From Akanthomyces muscarius (taxonomy: Eukaryota; Ascomycota; Sordariomycetes; Hypocreales; Cordycipitaceae): a stretch of 64,000 nucleotides of DNA. Below the pieces are notes generated by a model. That model ran no database searches. It was given only the letters and a program-made list of their open reading frames with translations, and was not told where the DNA came from. This document shows, piece by piece, positions 37,860 to 47,907 of this stretch. A program made the position numbers and the translations under genes. The stretch is taken from the NCBI RefSeq assembly GCF_028009165.1, contig NC_079244.1:3224001-3288000 (forward strand), read 5' to 3'. Position 1 is the first letter of the stretch, and each line of letters opens with the position of its first letter.

Positions 37860-39050
37860 AGGAAAAAAAAAGCCACGTACCTAGTTGAATTTTGTTGTTG
37901 CTGTTTCCGGTAAAGGGGCGGGTATTAAAATTCTTGTTTTTGGGTTGTGTTTGTTTTATTTTGTTGTATCTTCGTAGGCCGTCAATTTACCATTTTGTTG
38001 ACACTGCAAACGTGGACTGATGTTCATGAGAATTGGAGATTTTTTGGCGGAATTGGAGAAGACAGAGAAAGGGAGAGCCCATGATTGGTTTTTGTTGGCC
38101 TAATTTTTCTCATTTTTTCAAGAAGGTTGTTGTCTTGTCTTAGTGCGAGGATGGCTCAGAAATGGACGGAGTTTTGATACGCACGACATTTTTTGATAGT
38201 CTATAATTGGCGTCACTCAGAATGTCATCCTGCTTGCCGTCCGACGAGTCCGCTAATAAATATACTGCGAAGTAGCCGTGCTTTGTACTGTCTTGTATCT
38301 TTGTTGGTTCAACACACTTGCTGTTCTCATGAACTTCTCTGGCTGGTCCGTCCGGGTCGCTGGAGTGGCTGATGCAGTTGTCACGGAAACATATACAGCA
38401 TGTATTTAACAAGTTTTTTTATTTCTTCATGTCGTTGGATATACGTCACATCCGTATCCCTGGCGGCATGCCGGGCCGCTTCGCTTCATCATGACAAGCC
38501 TTGTCATCATGTCTCTAACTCGCCGCGTTAAGAGCGAGCACGGGGGAAGAGATCGCCCCTAGTTTGAGTTTTAAGTCCTTTTCTCTCTCGTCCCATCACA
38601 TCCCCGAATCCCTTCCCTCTATTTCAAGAAAAAGGCAACGGCGACAAGAAGCAATAGAAATAAAACCACAAGTATAAAATCACATTACCCTTTGCCCGTT
38701 TTGAAATGTCGCCTGAAATAAAAAACACAAAAGACCTTCATAATTCACAAACGCCATAACGATATGCAAGCCGACAGGGCTTTAAAGAAAACAAGGCTCT
38801 TTAAAGGTCGTCTCGGATGGATCTTCCTGCGCGTTTTTTTGTTGTCCTTCTTTCGGGCCCCTTTTGTACTCTCGCATTTTCTCATCACTCCAAAGAACGT
38901 GTCGTAGATAGTTCAAATGACGAATGCCATCGAGAGCATACAGAAACACACAAAGCTTGGCTCAAATAACCCGAGACAGGTGGATAGAAAAAGCGAAACA
39001 GAGGACACGGCCCCTTTTTCGTTTCCAAGATCACCTCCCTGATGTGTCGC
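37860..39050. other. Intergenic, between convergent genes
   Basis: About 1.2 kb of AT-rich, T-tract-bearing sequence between the ends of the ISWI and eIF3i genes. No gene was seen. Confidence 0.55.
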
Positions 39051-40317
39051 TTACTGCTGCAGTCTGTTGGCGCGTTCTCTCTCGACCTCGTAGGAGAAGT
39101 CAAAGTAGCCCTTGTCAAAGTGGTGGATGCGGACGTAGCCGTCCTCGGCACCGCTGGCGTAGCTCCGGCCGGTAGGGTCGGCGGCGACGGTGTTGAGGGG
39201 GCCGAAGTGGCCGCGGACACGGCCGACCTCGTCCTCAAAGATCTTGTGGTAGAAGCGGGCTTCGAACTTGCCCTGGCGGGCCGAGGTGGTGGTGACATCC
39301 ATGGCGGCCTGGCCACCGCCGAGAATGACAAAGTCCTTCTTGCGGGTGATGGTGGCGCTGTTGATGGGGGTATCGGCGGGGTAGTTCTTCAGGACTTCAA
39401 GGTCGCGAGCCGAGATGAGCTAAAGATGAGATGGTTAGTTCACGTGTGTATTTCTTGCGCAGGGCTAAAGAAAAAGCCAAAAGGTTGTTTTTCGTCGCCG
39501 CTTACCTTGGCAGACTTGTCCTTGCCGGCGGTGATAAAGTACGAGCGGTCGGCGGCCCACTGCATGTCGGCAATGGGCTGGTTGAGCTCGTGGATGGGGT
39601 AGTTGACGAGGAGGTCGCCCGACTTGGCGTCGTACTGGGAGACGCTGCCGTCCTCGTGGCAGGCGATGATGTACTTTGTGAGGGCGCTCCAGCCGGCGAC
39701 GGTGGCCTTGCTCTCGTCGCAGACAATGGTGAGGGAGCGCTCGTCGGTCTGCTCGGCGTCGACATCGGGGTTGATGTCAAAGGTGATGATGTTGGAGAGG
39801 TAGCCCATGCGCTTCTCGGTGACGCCCAGCAGCTTGGTGCCGTCCTCGTTGAACTCGACGCGCTTGACGGCCGTGGGGAACTCCCAGACCTTGAGGCACT
39901 TGCCCGTCTTGACGTTCCACAGGCGGATGGTGTTGTCGGCCGAGCCCGAGGCAATCATGGACGAGGTGGGGTCGACGTCGACGGTCCAGATGGCGCCGAC
40001 GTGGCCGTTGTATGTGCCCAGACGCTCGCCGTTGTGCGCGAACCAGGCGCAAATGGCCTGGTCCTTGGAGACGGAGAAGAGGAGATCGCCGTCGAGGTTA
40101 TACCTGGAGACAGGGTTAGCGCGCTCTGCTGAGCTAGTAAAGGACGAGGAGAAGTGTGAAACGGTAAGGTGGCAGCTGGAAGTAATTGGAAGAAATTTAA
40201 CAATTTCGACCGTAGGCACGCCAAAAGCTGTTCGAGTTCCCGTCGCCCCTCACTTGGCGGGACGTACTTGATCTGGGTGAGCGCACGCTCGTGGCCCGAG
40301 AGGAGAATAGGTCTCAT
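39051..40317 (-). CDS. tif34: Translation initiation factor eIF3 subunit i (Tif34 homologue)
   Basis: Minus-strand exons are 40268-40317, 39506-40103 and 39051-39419, giving 338 aa. eIF3i is a seven-bladed WD40 protein that binds eIF3b and eIF3g in the eIF3 complex on the 40S subunit. The N-terminus [19 protein letters not shown] is characteristic. Repeats are visible as [54 protein letters not shown] and later [16 protein letters not shown]. The C-terminal blade [20 protein letters not shown] and [17 protein letters not shown] is a hallmark of the family. Length equals that of known orthologues. Confidence 0.97.
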
Positions 40318-41303
40318 GATGGCGTCGGTATGTGTTGGGTCCCGTAGATTAAGGTAGGTTTCCCCTTTGATGTCGTCGAGAGTCTGGCTGGCGCGAGGTT
40401 TTTCGAGGAGGGGCCAGAGGAGGGGCGGGCGTGTTATATTCAAAGGATGGACCACGGCCTCTCTTCTCTCTGGGATTAGGCTGGGTGTTTGAAATTTTGG
40501 CGATTGTGCGTTTTGGTGGGGCGCGTCTCGTGGCGGGGCTTTCTTTTGGCGGGCTGAATTGACACGCGGTTTGCATCCCAAAACGGTATGGCTTGGCGTG
40601 TCTGACTCATCGGGTCCTGCACCAGGGACGTGTGTTACTCACCTGAGTCACTGTTGCTGGCACTTTAAATTGACCAAGAAATGCCCTTGTGGAATTTTAT
40701 TGCTTGATGCATGCACACGAGACTCTACATGACTCCGAAGGATCAAGGGAGTCACTGTTCTACCGTACAGGAAGTAAGAGCTGTCACAGACAGGCAAACG
40801 TCTGGAATCCACACAGGGTGACTGCCTAATACGGAAGACAGCTTCAAGTTGTGCTGCACGGTGAAAGAAATAAACCCCTAATTTCTAAAAGCTAGAGAAA
40901 GCTGACAAGTGACGCATGATTGACTCCTGACCTTCTTCTTTGCCCAAGTAGGCGGTGTGGGTGTACGCTGACGAGTTACAAAGGCAGACATATCTCACCC
41001 AGCTCGATTGCTGGAAGTCGCTCGACGCTTGTTGCTTCGTTCAACTTCCTATGTCCTCACTTTCGCGGTACTAGGGCCTACTTGTAAAAGGAAGCAATGT
41101 GTCTATCTCTATTGGCCTTTTTTCTCGTGAGTTTCCCGTGCCATTTCGCAATTGACGCACTACGAGCATCATGCCGACAGTAAATTGCTGCTCGGTATAG
41201 AAACATTGTTACAGGCTTGAACAACGGTAACCGACTTGTTTTACAGTCTAAGTCTATGCAGAATATCATACAGATTCAAAGATTCCATAGAACCGTGAAG
41301 CCT
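40318..41303. other. Intergenic
   Basis: About 1 kb between the eIF3i promoter side and the 3' end of the TAP-like peptidase gene. No gene was recognised. Confidence 0.55.
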
Positions 41304-43292
41304 TTAGAGCCTGGCCGCGATCATGCGCGACACAACCGATGGACTGCCAGAGACGGCTGACTGGGCCCCAGGCACCGGCCAGCCAATTTCCTTGGCCACG
41401 TCCGGCCAGCTAATGTTACTCCAGGGCTTGTAGTCAACCTCGCAAACGGTTCCTGGCGCAGGCATGGTGCCGTTGACCCAGTAGTCAGAATACTTTTGAA
41501 CAGTGCACTTGGACGGGAGTCCGAGGGAGGCATGCTAAGAGGAAACATGTTAGAAAATAAAACGAAAGGCAACGAATGGAGGTTTTCGCTTACTCCGTAG
41601 CCATTGACTTCCAAAACTATGCTACCCCCAAAGCCAGAACTGACGTTGCGCGCCGAAACAATTGGGGTGTGGCCATCGTAAGAATTGCCAACAAGCAGCA
41701 CGGGCTTTCGTGGAGCGACCTGGAAGTTTCCCTTGTAGCGCTCCTTGGCATCAATCTGCCACTGGGCGCAGATCATGGCGACGGGTGCCTCAGTAGGACC
41801 CATGAGGCGGCTGATGTTGCCGAGGCGCTGCTGAACGGGCATGTACTCCTGCAGCGACGAGAGGCGGTTCACGCGGTCGGAGCAGTGGATGCCGGCGAGC
41901 GACTGGATGATCCGCTGAGCTGCGCGGGCCGTCGTATCGTCGGTGATTTGAAGCTGGGCCGTCCAATCGGCCAAGAACTCCATGTCGTAGTCCTTCTTCG
42001 GGCCCATGAGCATGTCGACGCCAGCGGTGAAGTTGGGCCACGAGTAAGGACTATACAGAGCATTACTGGCGATCTGATTGAGAGCGTAGTGATCCAAAAC
42101 GGCGGTGCCAGCCGGAAGAGGGTTGTAGCGAAGGCTCTCGTAGAGCGACCAGTACGATTTCTCGAGCTCGGCGGACGAATTGCCGCGCCGCGACAAGGCG
42201 CACTGGTCGGCATTCTTGGCGCAGTACTGAAAGATGGCGGAGAAGACCTGGTCAGATTGGGCCCATTCCTCAAAATCGCTAGATTGAATGTCAGCCGCTA
42301 TGGCTTTTTTAAAGACCATTTTCAAGAATGCATCGCGGTCTTACTTACGCATCAGCGTGGTAGTACTCGTGGGGATTCTGAACACCGTCTAGAATGACAC
42401 CTTCGATCTTTTCGGGGAACATGGAAACGAGAGTGGCTCCTAGAGTAGTGCCGTACGAAAATCCTGTACGAGGTGAATAATCAGCATCACAGGCCTGAAA
42501 GTGGGCAACGAAAGCATACCCCAAAAGCGGACCTTGTCCTTTTCACCAAGTGCTGTGGCGATGGATACCACGTCGCGTGCAGCGAACGCTGTACCGATAA
42601 GCGAGCCAGTTTTGTTTTGCGCTTGGGCACATGCCTGGCCGATGTTGGCGGCCGCCGCCCAAAGGTGGCCGATGGCCTCACGATCCTCTGGATGAGGGGC
42701 CAGAGAGAGGTTGTCCACGAACCGCTGCTGCTCAAAACCAGAGGTGAAACATGTAAACGGGAGCGTGGTGGTAGTTCCACTGCTCAGAATTCTTGATTAG
42801 CGAGAGATGTTCTGCTGCCGTTTTGCTAATTGAAAACCTACCGAGGATCAAAAGAGACAAGATCATAGCGCCCGCCAGACAACCTTTGTTTCACCACAAT
42901 TTAGCATCATGCATCTCACAGAGCCTAATACATCGTCCTTACATGTTGAGAACAAAGCTGCTTTGCGCAGTCGTAGAAACAGCTTCCTCGCCAGGCCCAC
43001 CGTAGTTGAGCAGGATGCTGCCCAAAGATGGCTGCTTGGTGGCCGGAACACGGATCAAGTTGAGCAGGGTCGTCTCGTTGCACTTTTTGTCGGTATAGTC
43101 AAGAGGCACGCCATACTGCGCACACTCTACTGGCAGCCCAGACTGGCCAGATACTGTTGAAGGGCACTTCGTCCATTTAATAGACGAGTTGGTAAAGTTG
43201 GCGCTGCTATTGGTGGCAGAGGTGGTGGGTGCCGCTTGGGCGAACGCAGCAAGCCCAAGTATAGAGAGGGACGTCTTGAATGACACCATCAT
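41304..43292 (-). CDS. Secreted TAP-like serine peptidase (alpha/beta hydrolase, S33-type)
   Basis: Minus-strand exons are 42943-43292, 42842-42883, 42520-42779, 42349-42463, 41594-42278 and 41304-41534, giving 560 aa. The start is ATGATG at 43292/43289. A signal peptide (SLSILGLAAFAQA) is followed by Asn-rich glycosylation-prone sequence. The hydrolase core has SILLNYGGPGEEAV (oxyanion region), GGRYDLVSFDPRG and the nucleophile Ser220 in WGFSYGTTLGA. The C-terminal TAP-like domain supplies the acid (VLLVGNSYDGHTPI) and the catalytic His485 (NGYGHASLGLPS). This family resembles Streptomyces tripeptidyl aminopeptidase and fungal secreted prolyl- or aminopeptidase-like enzymes. Substrate is unproven. 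A 685-nt exon is flanked by small introns, and all splice junctions keep frame. Confidence 0.92.
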
Positions 43293-44094
43293 CAAAGTAT
43301 GAAAAAGGAAGCGCTTAGAAAGATAAGTAGTGTACTGCCAAAGTAAATGCTGGCGATGCTGCCCAGAAAAATCGTCGAAATCGGCGGGACGGATCGAGCT
43401 TATATAGAGCTTCACGTGAAGTCAGCCACCACACAGTGCATCAGCTATGAGAAGATCATCAACATTGATCTCTTTGTTGACGTGGGCTCTATACCGGGGT
43501 ATCATTGGGCCCTTACTCAAACGGGTGCGATGCGGCGTTAGCACCAACAACGATACACAGGCGCAGGGCAAAGCAGACGTGGACCATGCTGCGTAACTGA
43601 GGCCCATGCGGCCCTGCTCATGAGGCGACCTGGGCGATTCCTGTGATGCCTCTGTTGCGGGTTTTGCCTTGGCTGCTCCGCCTTGTCGATGGCCCGCCCC
43701 AAGTTCCATCGGGGCGACCACCAATCGCCCCTTCAGACAGCTAATAAGACAGGCGGCTGTGGATCGTCAATGGCCTATATGTCATGCCCGAATACACTAA
43801 GCAAGGCGCAGCAAGCTCGGTGAGCCACGGTTCGGCTGCTTCCCTAAAAGGCAATTTGCAGCGCTACCACCAAAATCGAGTGCCGTCGATCTCGGAAGAA
43901 GCACGATCGCCGGCCATTGGGCGACGGAACTGTGCGTCATGGACACAAACTCAAGCAAGACTGCTGCGGAAATTAAGCCTAGCATCTCTCTGTATGTTTA
44001 CTTAATCTCCGTCAATTTTAGTGGCGTAGTATGCAAAACGTTCCACGAGGCTAGCAAAGAAGAGGTCGGCTGGCTGGGCTGCTAATGTTAACTA

Positions 44095-44260
44095 GTTATT
44101 GGAAAAAGTAAGAAACTGAAGGAGGGTAAGAAGAATAGCGAAAACTAAGAGGAGTATAAAATAAATAAGGAAAATAAAAAAGAATAAGTAAATAAGAAAA
44201 ATTAGGGAAAGAGAAGATAAATAACTAGTAAAAGATTGAGAATACAATAAGTCACTACTT
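44095..44260. repeat. Purine-rich, AT-rich low-complexity tract
   Basis: Roughly 165 bp made almost wholly of A and G with some T (runs such as AAATAAGGAAAATAAAAAAGAATAA). It sits at the left margin of the NRPS cluster. A pyrimidine-rich counterpart occurs beyond the right margin at about 58560-58690. Confidence 0.7.
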
Positions 44261-44908
44261 CTAATTTAGCGGCGTGTTTTTTAGCACCTCCGCCTCTACT
44301 GGTAGGGCGCTTACTACTCGCTGACGACAGTAACCAGAATAGAACAATAAAAAAAAGTGTATAAGTAATGCACCTTCTATGAATGCTATATGCATTTGCA
44401 TTTGCACTCGCTAGTACTATAGTGCATGGTAGTCGAAGCAGTAATTTCTTGACTTCTCATGGAGACTAACTATGCTAAGCTGAATGAATAGCTCACTATT
44501 CGTGCATTTTATGTATTTCAATCTCAGCCATTATGCTCATCTGCATCCAAGTAGTCTGTAATGCAAGGCGGGCCGCTACAGCGCTGCTCTCACAACGCGG
44601 GCAGCAGTCAACACCGCCCAGCAATTGTGTAGGCTAATAGGTACAGGATGATTGCCACCCAGGAAAGCAATTGTCGAATCTGTTTTGATGATGATTATAG
44701 GCTCTGATACATTTCCACCAATAGATATTCCCCGACCGTGTATCCTTCATCCAACCATTAAAAAACACAATACTTCAAGCTCACCATGTCTGCTGCTAGT
44801 TCAGCCGACACAACTTCGACAATCCATGCAATTCTCCAGCGTCCTGTCTCAGGCCCGTACAGTCTCAGCCAGCTTACATCAAGCCCTGTGGCAGCGCTCT
44901 TCCGGGTC

Positions 44909-44920
44909 TATAAATATATA
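44909..44920 (+). promoter_or_regulatory. TATA box of the first sulfotransferase-like gene
   Basis: TATAAATATATA lies about 95 bp upstream of the ATG at 45004. Confidence 0.55.
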
Positions 44921-45003
44921 CGCCTCTGCTCGTCTCCCACAAGGGCTGCTTATCCCGTCTCGACCAAGTCTCTCACCTTACACGTACACCAAAGTAAAAA
45001 ATC

Positions 45004-46029
45004 ATGGCGACAACAGAAGCAAAAAAGCAGCCGCTGCTCCTTATCACCTACCCGCGATCGGCCTCAAATCTCTTGGTGAAGATTGTCAATCTGCCCGAGC
45101 AGCAGCAGGCTGTCTCGAGAGAGAGCGGGGGATACTTTTTCTTTCCTGCGGCCGCGAGCATGAATCGCGCTGGTTTTCTGTACCAGCCAGGGGCAGAATG
45201 GAAGGAGAGCGAGACCGAGGAGCTGCGGAAAGAGTATCAAGCCTGCTGCGATGAGCTTCAGAAACTGCTCGACGAGGCTCGGCAGCAAGACAAGATGGCC
45301 GTGACAAAGGAGCATGCGCCTTTCCTCATGTCCCCCATCGCTGTGTCGGAGTTTCTCCATGGTTCGCAGACCGGCGTCGCGCCATGGAAGGTAGATGTAT
45401 CGGAGAGATACCGCGACACCAAGTGTCCGCCCGGCTTGCAACCCAATCCTTCTGTTCTCCCGGATGAGTTCTTGCTGCAGTGTCAACCTGCTTTCCTGAT
45501 CCGACATCCTGCCCTGGCATTTCCTTCGTACTACCGCCTTGTCCTGTCTTTCTGTGACGGCGACATGGCCAAAGTGGAGGCCGAAATGGTGCCCTATATT
45601 GCCATTGCCTGCACGCTCCGGTGGACGAGGCAGCTCTATGACTGGTATGCAGACGCATGGGCAGCGCTGCGGCTTGAAATCAAGAATCTTGTCATCCTGG
45701 AAGCTGATGACATGCTTCAAAATCCTGCGGTGATCTTGCGCTTCTGCGAGCTCGTCGGCCTTGATCGGGAAAAAGTGCAGTTCCATTGGGATCCTTTGAC
45801 CAAGGAAGAGCAAAGCGCGAACCCTGTGAGCGCCAAAACGCGCATCACACTGCATTCATCGTCTGGCATCACAAAAGGAAAGTCGTTCGACGGACTGACG
45901 ATCGAGGGAGAGGCGGAGAAGTGGAAAAAAGAATTTGGCGAGCTCATCGGGGACAGGATCGAAGGCTGGGTCCGAGCCGCCATGCCTGATTATACATACC
46001 TTGTTAGCAAGAAGCTGCGGGTCGAGTAG
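45004..46029 (+). CDS. Sulfotransferase-like P-loop protein (cluster gene 1)
   Basis: Intronless, 341 aa. The N-terminal LLLITYPRSASNLLVKIVNL matches the 5'-phosphosulfate-binding loop of PAPS-dependent sulfotransferases (TYPRSGS type). PAFLIRHPALAFPSYYRLVL resembles the 3'-phosphate-binding RxP..S segment. NLVILEADDMLQNPAVILR is the usual following helix region. It probably transfers sulfate from PAPS, or acts as a related P-loop enzyme, in the cytosol. Fungal secondary-metabolite clusters often carry such proteins with unproven activity. It is the leftmost gene of the compact cluster ending in the NRPS, and ends only about 105 bp from the convergent oxygenase gene. Confidence 0.8.
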   Translation: MATTEAKKQPLLLITYPRSASNLLVKIVNLPEQQQAVSRESGGYFFFPAAASMNRAGFLYQPGAEWKESETEELRKEYQACCDELQKLLDEARQQDKMAVTKEHAPFLMSPIAVSEFLHGSQTGVAPWKVDVSERYRDTKCPPGLQPNPSVLPDEFLLQCQPAFLIRHPALAFPSYYRLVLSFCDGDMAKVEAEMVPYIAIACTLRWTRQLYDWYADAWAALRLEIKNLVILEADDMLQNPAVILRFCELVGLDREKVQFHWDPLTKEEQSANPVSAKTRITLHSSSGITKGKSFDGLTIEGEAEKWKKEFGELIGDRIEGWVRAAMPDYTYLVSKKLRVE

Positions 46030-46134
46030 AGAGCTACAGCTACATGGCAATCCGTCACATCTTCAAACATAAATAAGGAGTGTACTCTCATTCTATGAAC
46101 AATTCTTGGCTTGGAAAGAAATTCTAGGGCACGA

Positions 46135-47262
46135 CTATTTCGCTCGTAGCTGGCTGAATCTCATTGAAACCCATTCCTCGCAGGTCATAGATGCCTTGCC
46201 GGCCACCTCCATTTCGCCGCGGAAACGAGGTAGAGCAGCCATCTGTGCCGACGGCGTAGGCCGTACCAAAAACGCAAAGCTATATCTATCCTGGACTTGC
46301 TTCGCTGGCACAGTGACCACTCGGTGCAACACGCTTTCAATCTTCCCACCGCTGAGAATCTTCATGGCGTCGCCAAAGTTGACAATGGCATGGCCTGGCA
46401 CGGGATACACATTGCGCCACAGCTTGGTACCCGCTGGAAGAATCTGGAGCCCAGGGGAGCCCGTGAAGAGAAATGTGAGTGAGCCCATGTCGGCGTGAGC
46501 CAGCTGAGGGATGCCAAACGCGCCGTCTCCAATGGCGTTGGGATACTTGAGCAAGCGGAGAAGGTCCAATGGTGACGCCTTCGAGTCGTGGCGAGACTCG
46601 AATGAATCACCGCCCGGGAGATCGAATGCTTTAGAAAGCGCCTTGAATATCAGCCGCGTCATGTCCAGGCAGGTGGAAGTCAGCTCAGTGAGAGCCTCTC
46701 CATACTCGGCAACTACGTCAGGATGCCGAACTGCGAGACCTGGCGACATATCTATGGTGTCTCGAGAAATCTGACAGGGCTTGGCTTAGTGAGTCATTAG
46801 CTGCGGCGAGCAGGAGAGCACCTACAGCGTAGCTTTCGAAGCCGTCTCGTTGGCCCTCGATGCCGCCTTTGTTCCTACCAATTGGCTTATAACTGATCCA
46901 TCCAAAAAAAGACTGCTCGTTAGTGTACTGTAAAAATGAAGCGTCGAAATCTGTTGAGGAGTTTGGAGCACGTACCCGTTTCGCTTGAGCTTCCCCATAG
47001 CATCCACATCGAATAACAGCTTCTCTTCAACGGGCATGTCGAAGATGGCACGACTAAGCTTCTCCACATCTTTGATCGTGCGACTCAAGTCCATCTTGCC
47101 GCTGCCCCCAAAGTCAAGATGGAAGATACCATCCTCCGTGGCAGCTAGGAGAATATCTTTGAGGGCGCGCGGGTCCTCATTCTGTAGTTCAGCGCAGCTG
47201 ATGATCCGCAGCTGCGCCGCGCTGGCTGAGCCAATGTTGCTTTCTTCCGCTAAGGTAGGCAT
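46135..47262 (-). CDS. 2-oxoglutarate/Fe(II)-dependent oxygenase (IPNS-like fold; cluster gene 2)
   Basis: Minus-strand exons are 46976-47262, 46826-46892 and 46135-46770, giving 329 aa. The N-terminal DIOX_N region (LLAATEDGIFHLDFGG) and the C-terminal jelly-roll core fit isopenicillin-N-synthase-like dioxygenases. The Fe ligands are visible as the HxD in QLAHADMGSLTFLF and the distal His in ESVLHRVVTV. The 2OG-binding RxS is in DRYSFAFLVRP. Such enzymes hydroxylate, desaturate or cyclise natural-product intermediates. The gene is divergent from the Gfo-AKR fusion over a 645-bp intergenic region, which suggests coregulation. Confidence 0.93.
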
Positions 47263-47907
47263 AATATTTCAATGTGACGGCAAATGATGGTGTGTGAAGT
47301 CTACGGCAGCGTCAGTTACCTATCATATATCCCGTTGCCTCTTCTCGCCTAGCAGAGAATGGCCTGAAGAAATGGTAGGACCGAGCTACTACAAACATTC
47401 ATTATTCGCGTATACCCGTCTGCATAGTAGCTTCATCGCTAATGAGATACTGACGCAACATTGCATTAACATACGGAGCTGAATTTCGAGTCTCGGATGC
47501 CGCTGAGACATTGCATAACCGCGAAACAACTCGACGCCACCTACTGACAAGGGTATCGGGTCATCGGTGAGACATGGGATCCTCAGAGATGCATTTGATG
47601 CAGCAGCCCAGCTGAAGTGTGGGCTGTCTTAAAGATATCCGTGATACTCTAAGATATGGAGCTTTTCTGCATGAGGAGATATCAAGGATTGTATGCCTTG
47701 CGGCTTTTTTCCTTTCTGGATTTGCCTGTCCCGTGTAACGCCTGATTCGCAAAATTGCCTGGGTCATGTATTTTAATGTGTCGGCCACCGGAAAACATCT
47801 TGAGCCCTAAGCCTGAGTACAGATCAGGTAAAAAGCTTTTGTTCTCGCTGCCATAAAGTGACCAGACAGAATTGACACTCTTATACTCTCACATTGCACG
47901 AAAAAAA
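47263..47907. promoter_or_regulatory. Bidirectional promoter region, oxygenase / Gfo-AKR fusion
   Basis: A 645-bp non-coding spacer lies between two divergent cluster genes. No specific binding site was identified. Confidence 0.5.

Larger units (their letters stand above)
43293..45003. other. Gene-free, AT-rich boundary upstream of the biosynthetic cluster
   Basis: About 1.7 kb. It includes a purine/AT-rich low-complexity tract at 44095-44260 and the TATA region of the first cluster gene. No conserved ORF was found. Confidence 0.5.

Noticed and set aside
38140..38412. 90-codon minus-strand open frame between ISWI and eIF3i
   Set aside because: There is no conserved domain or plausible promoter. 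It lies in 3' UTR-like AT-rich DNA.
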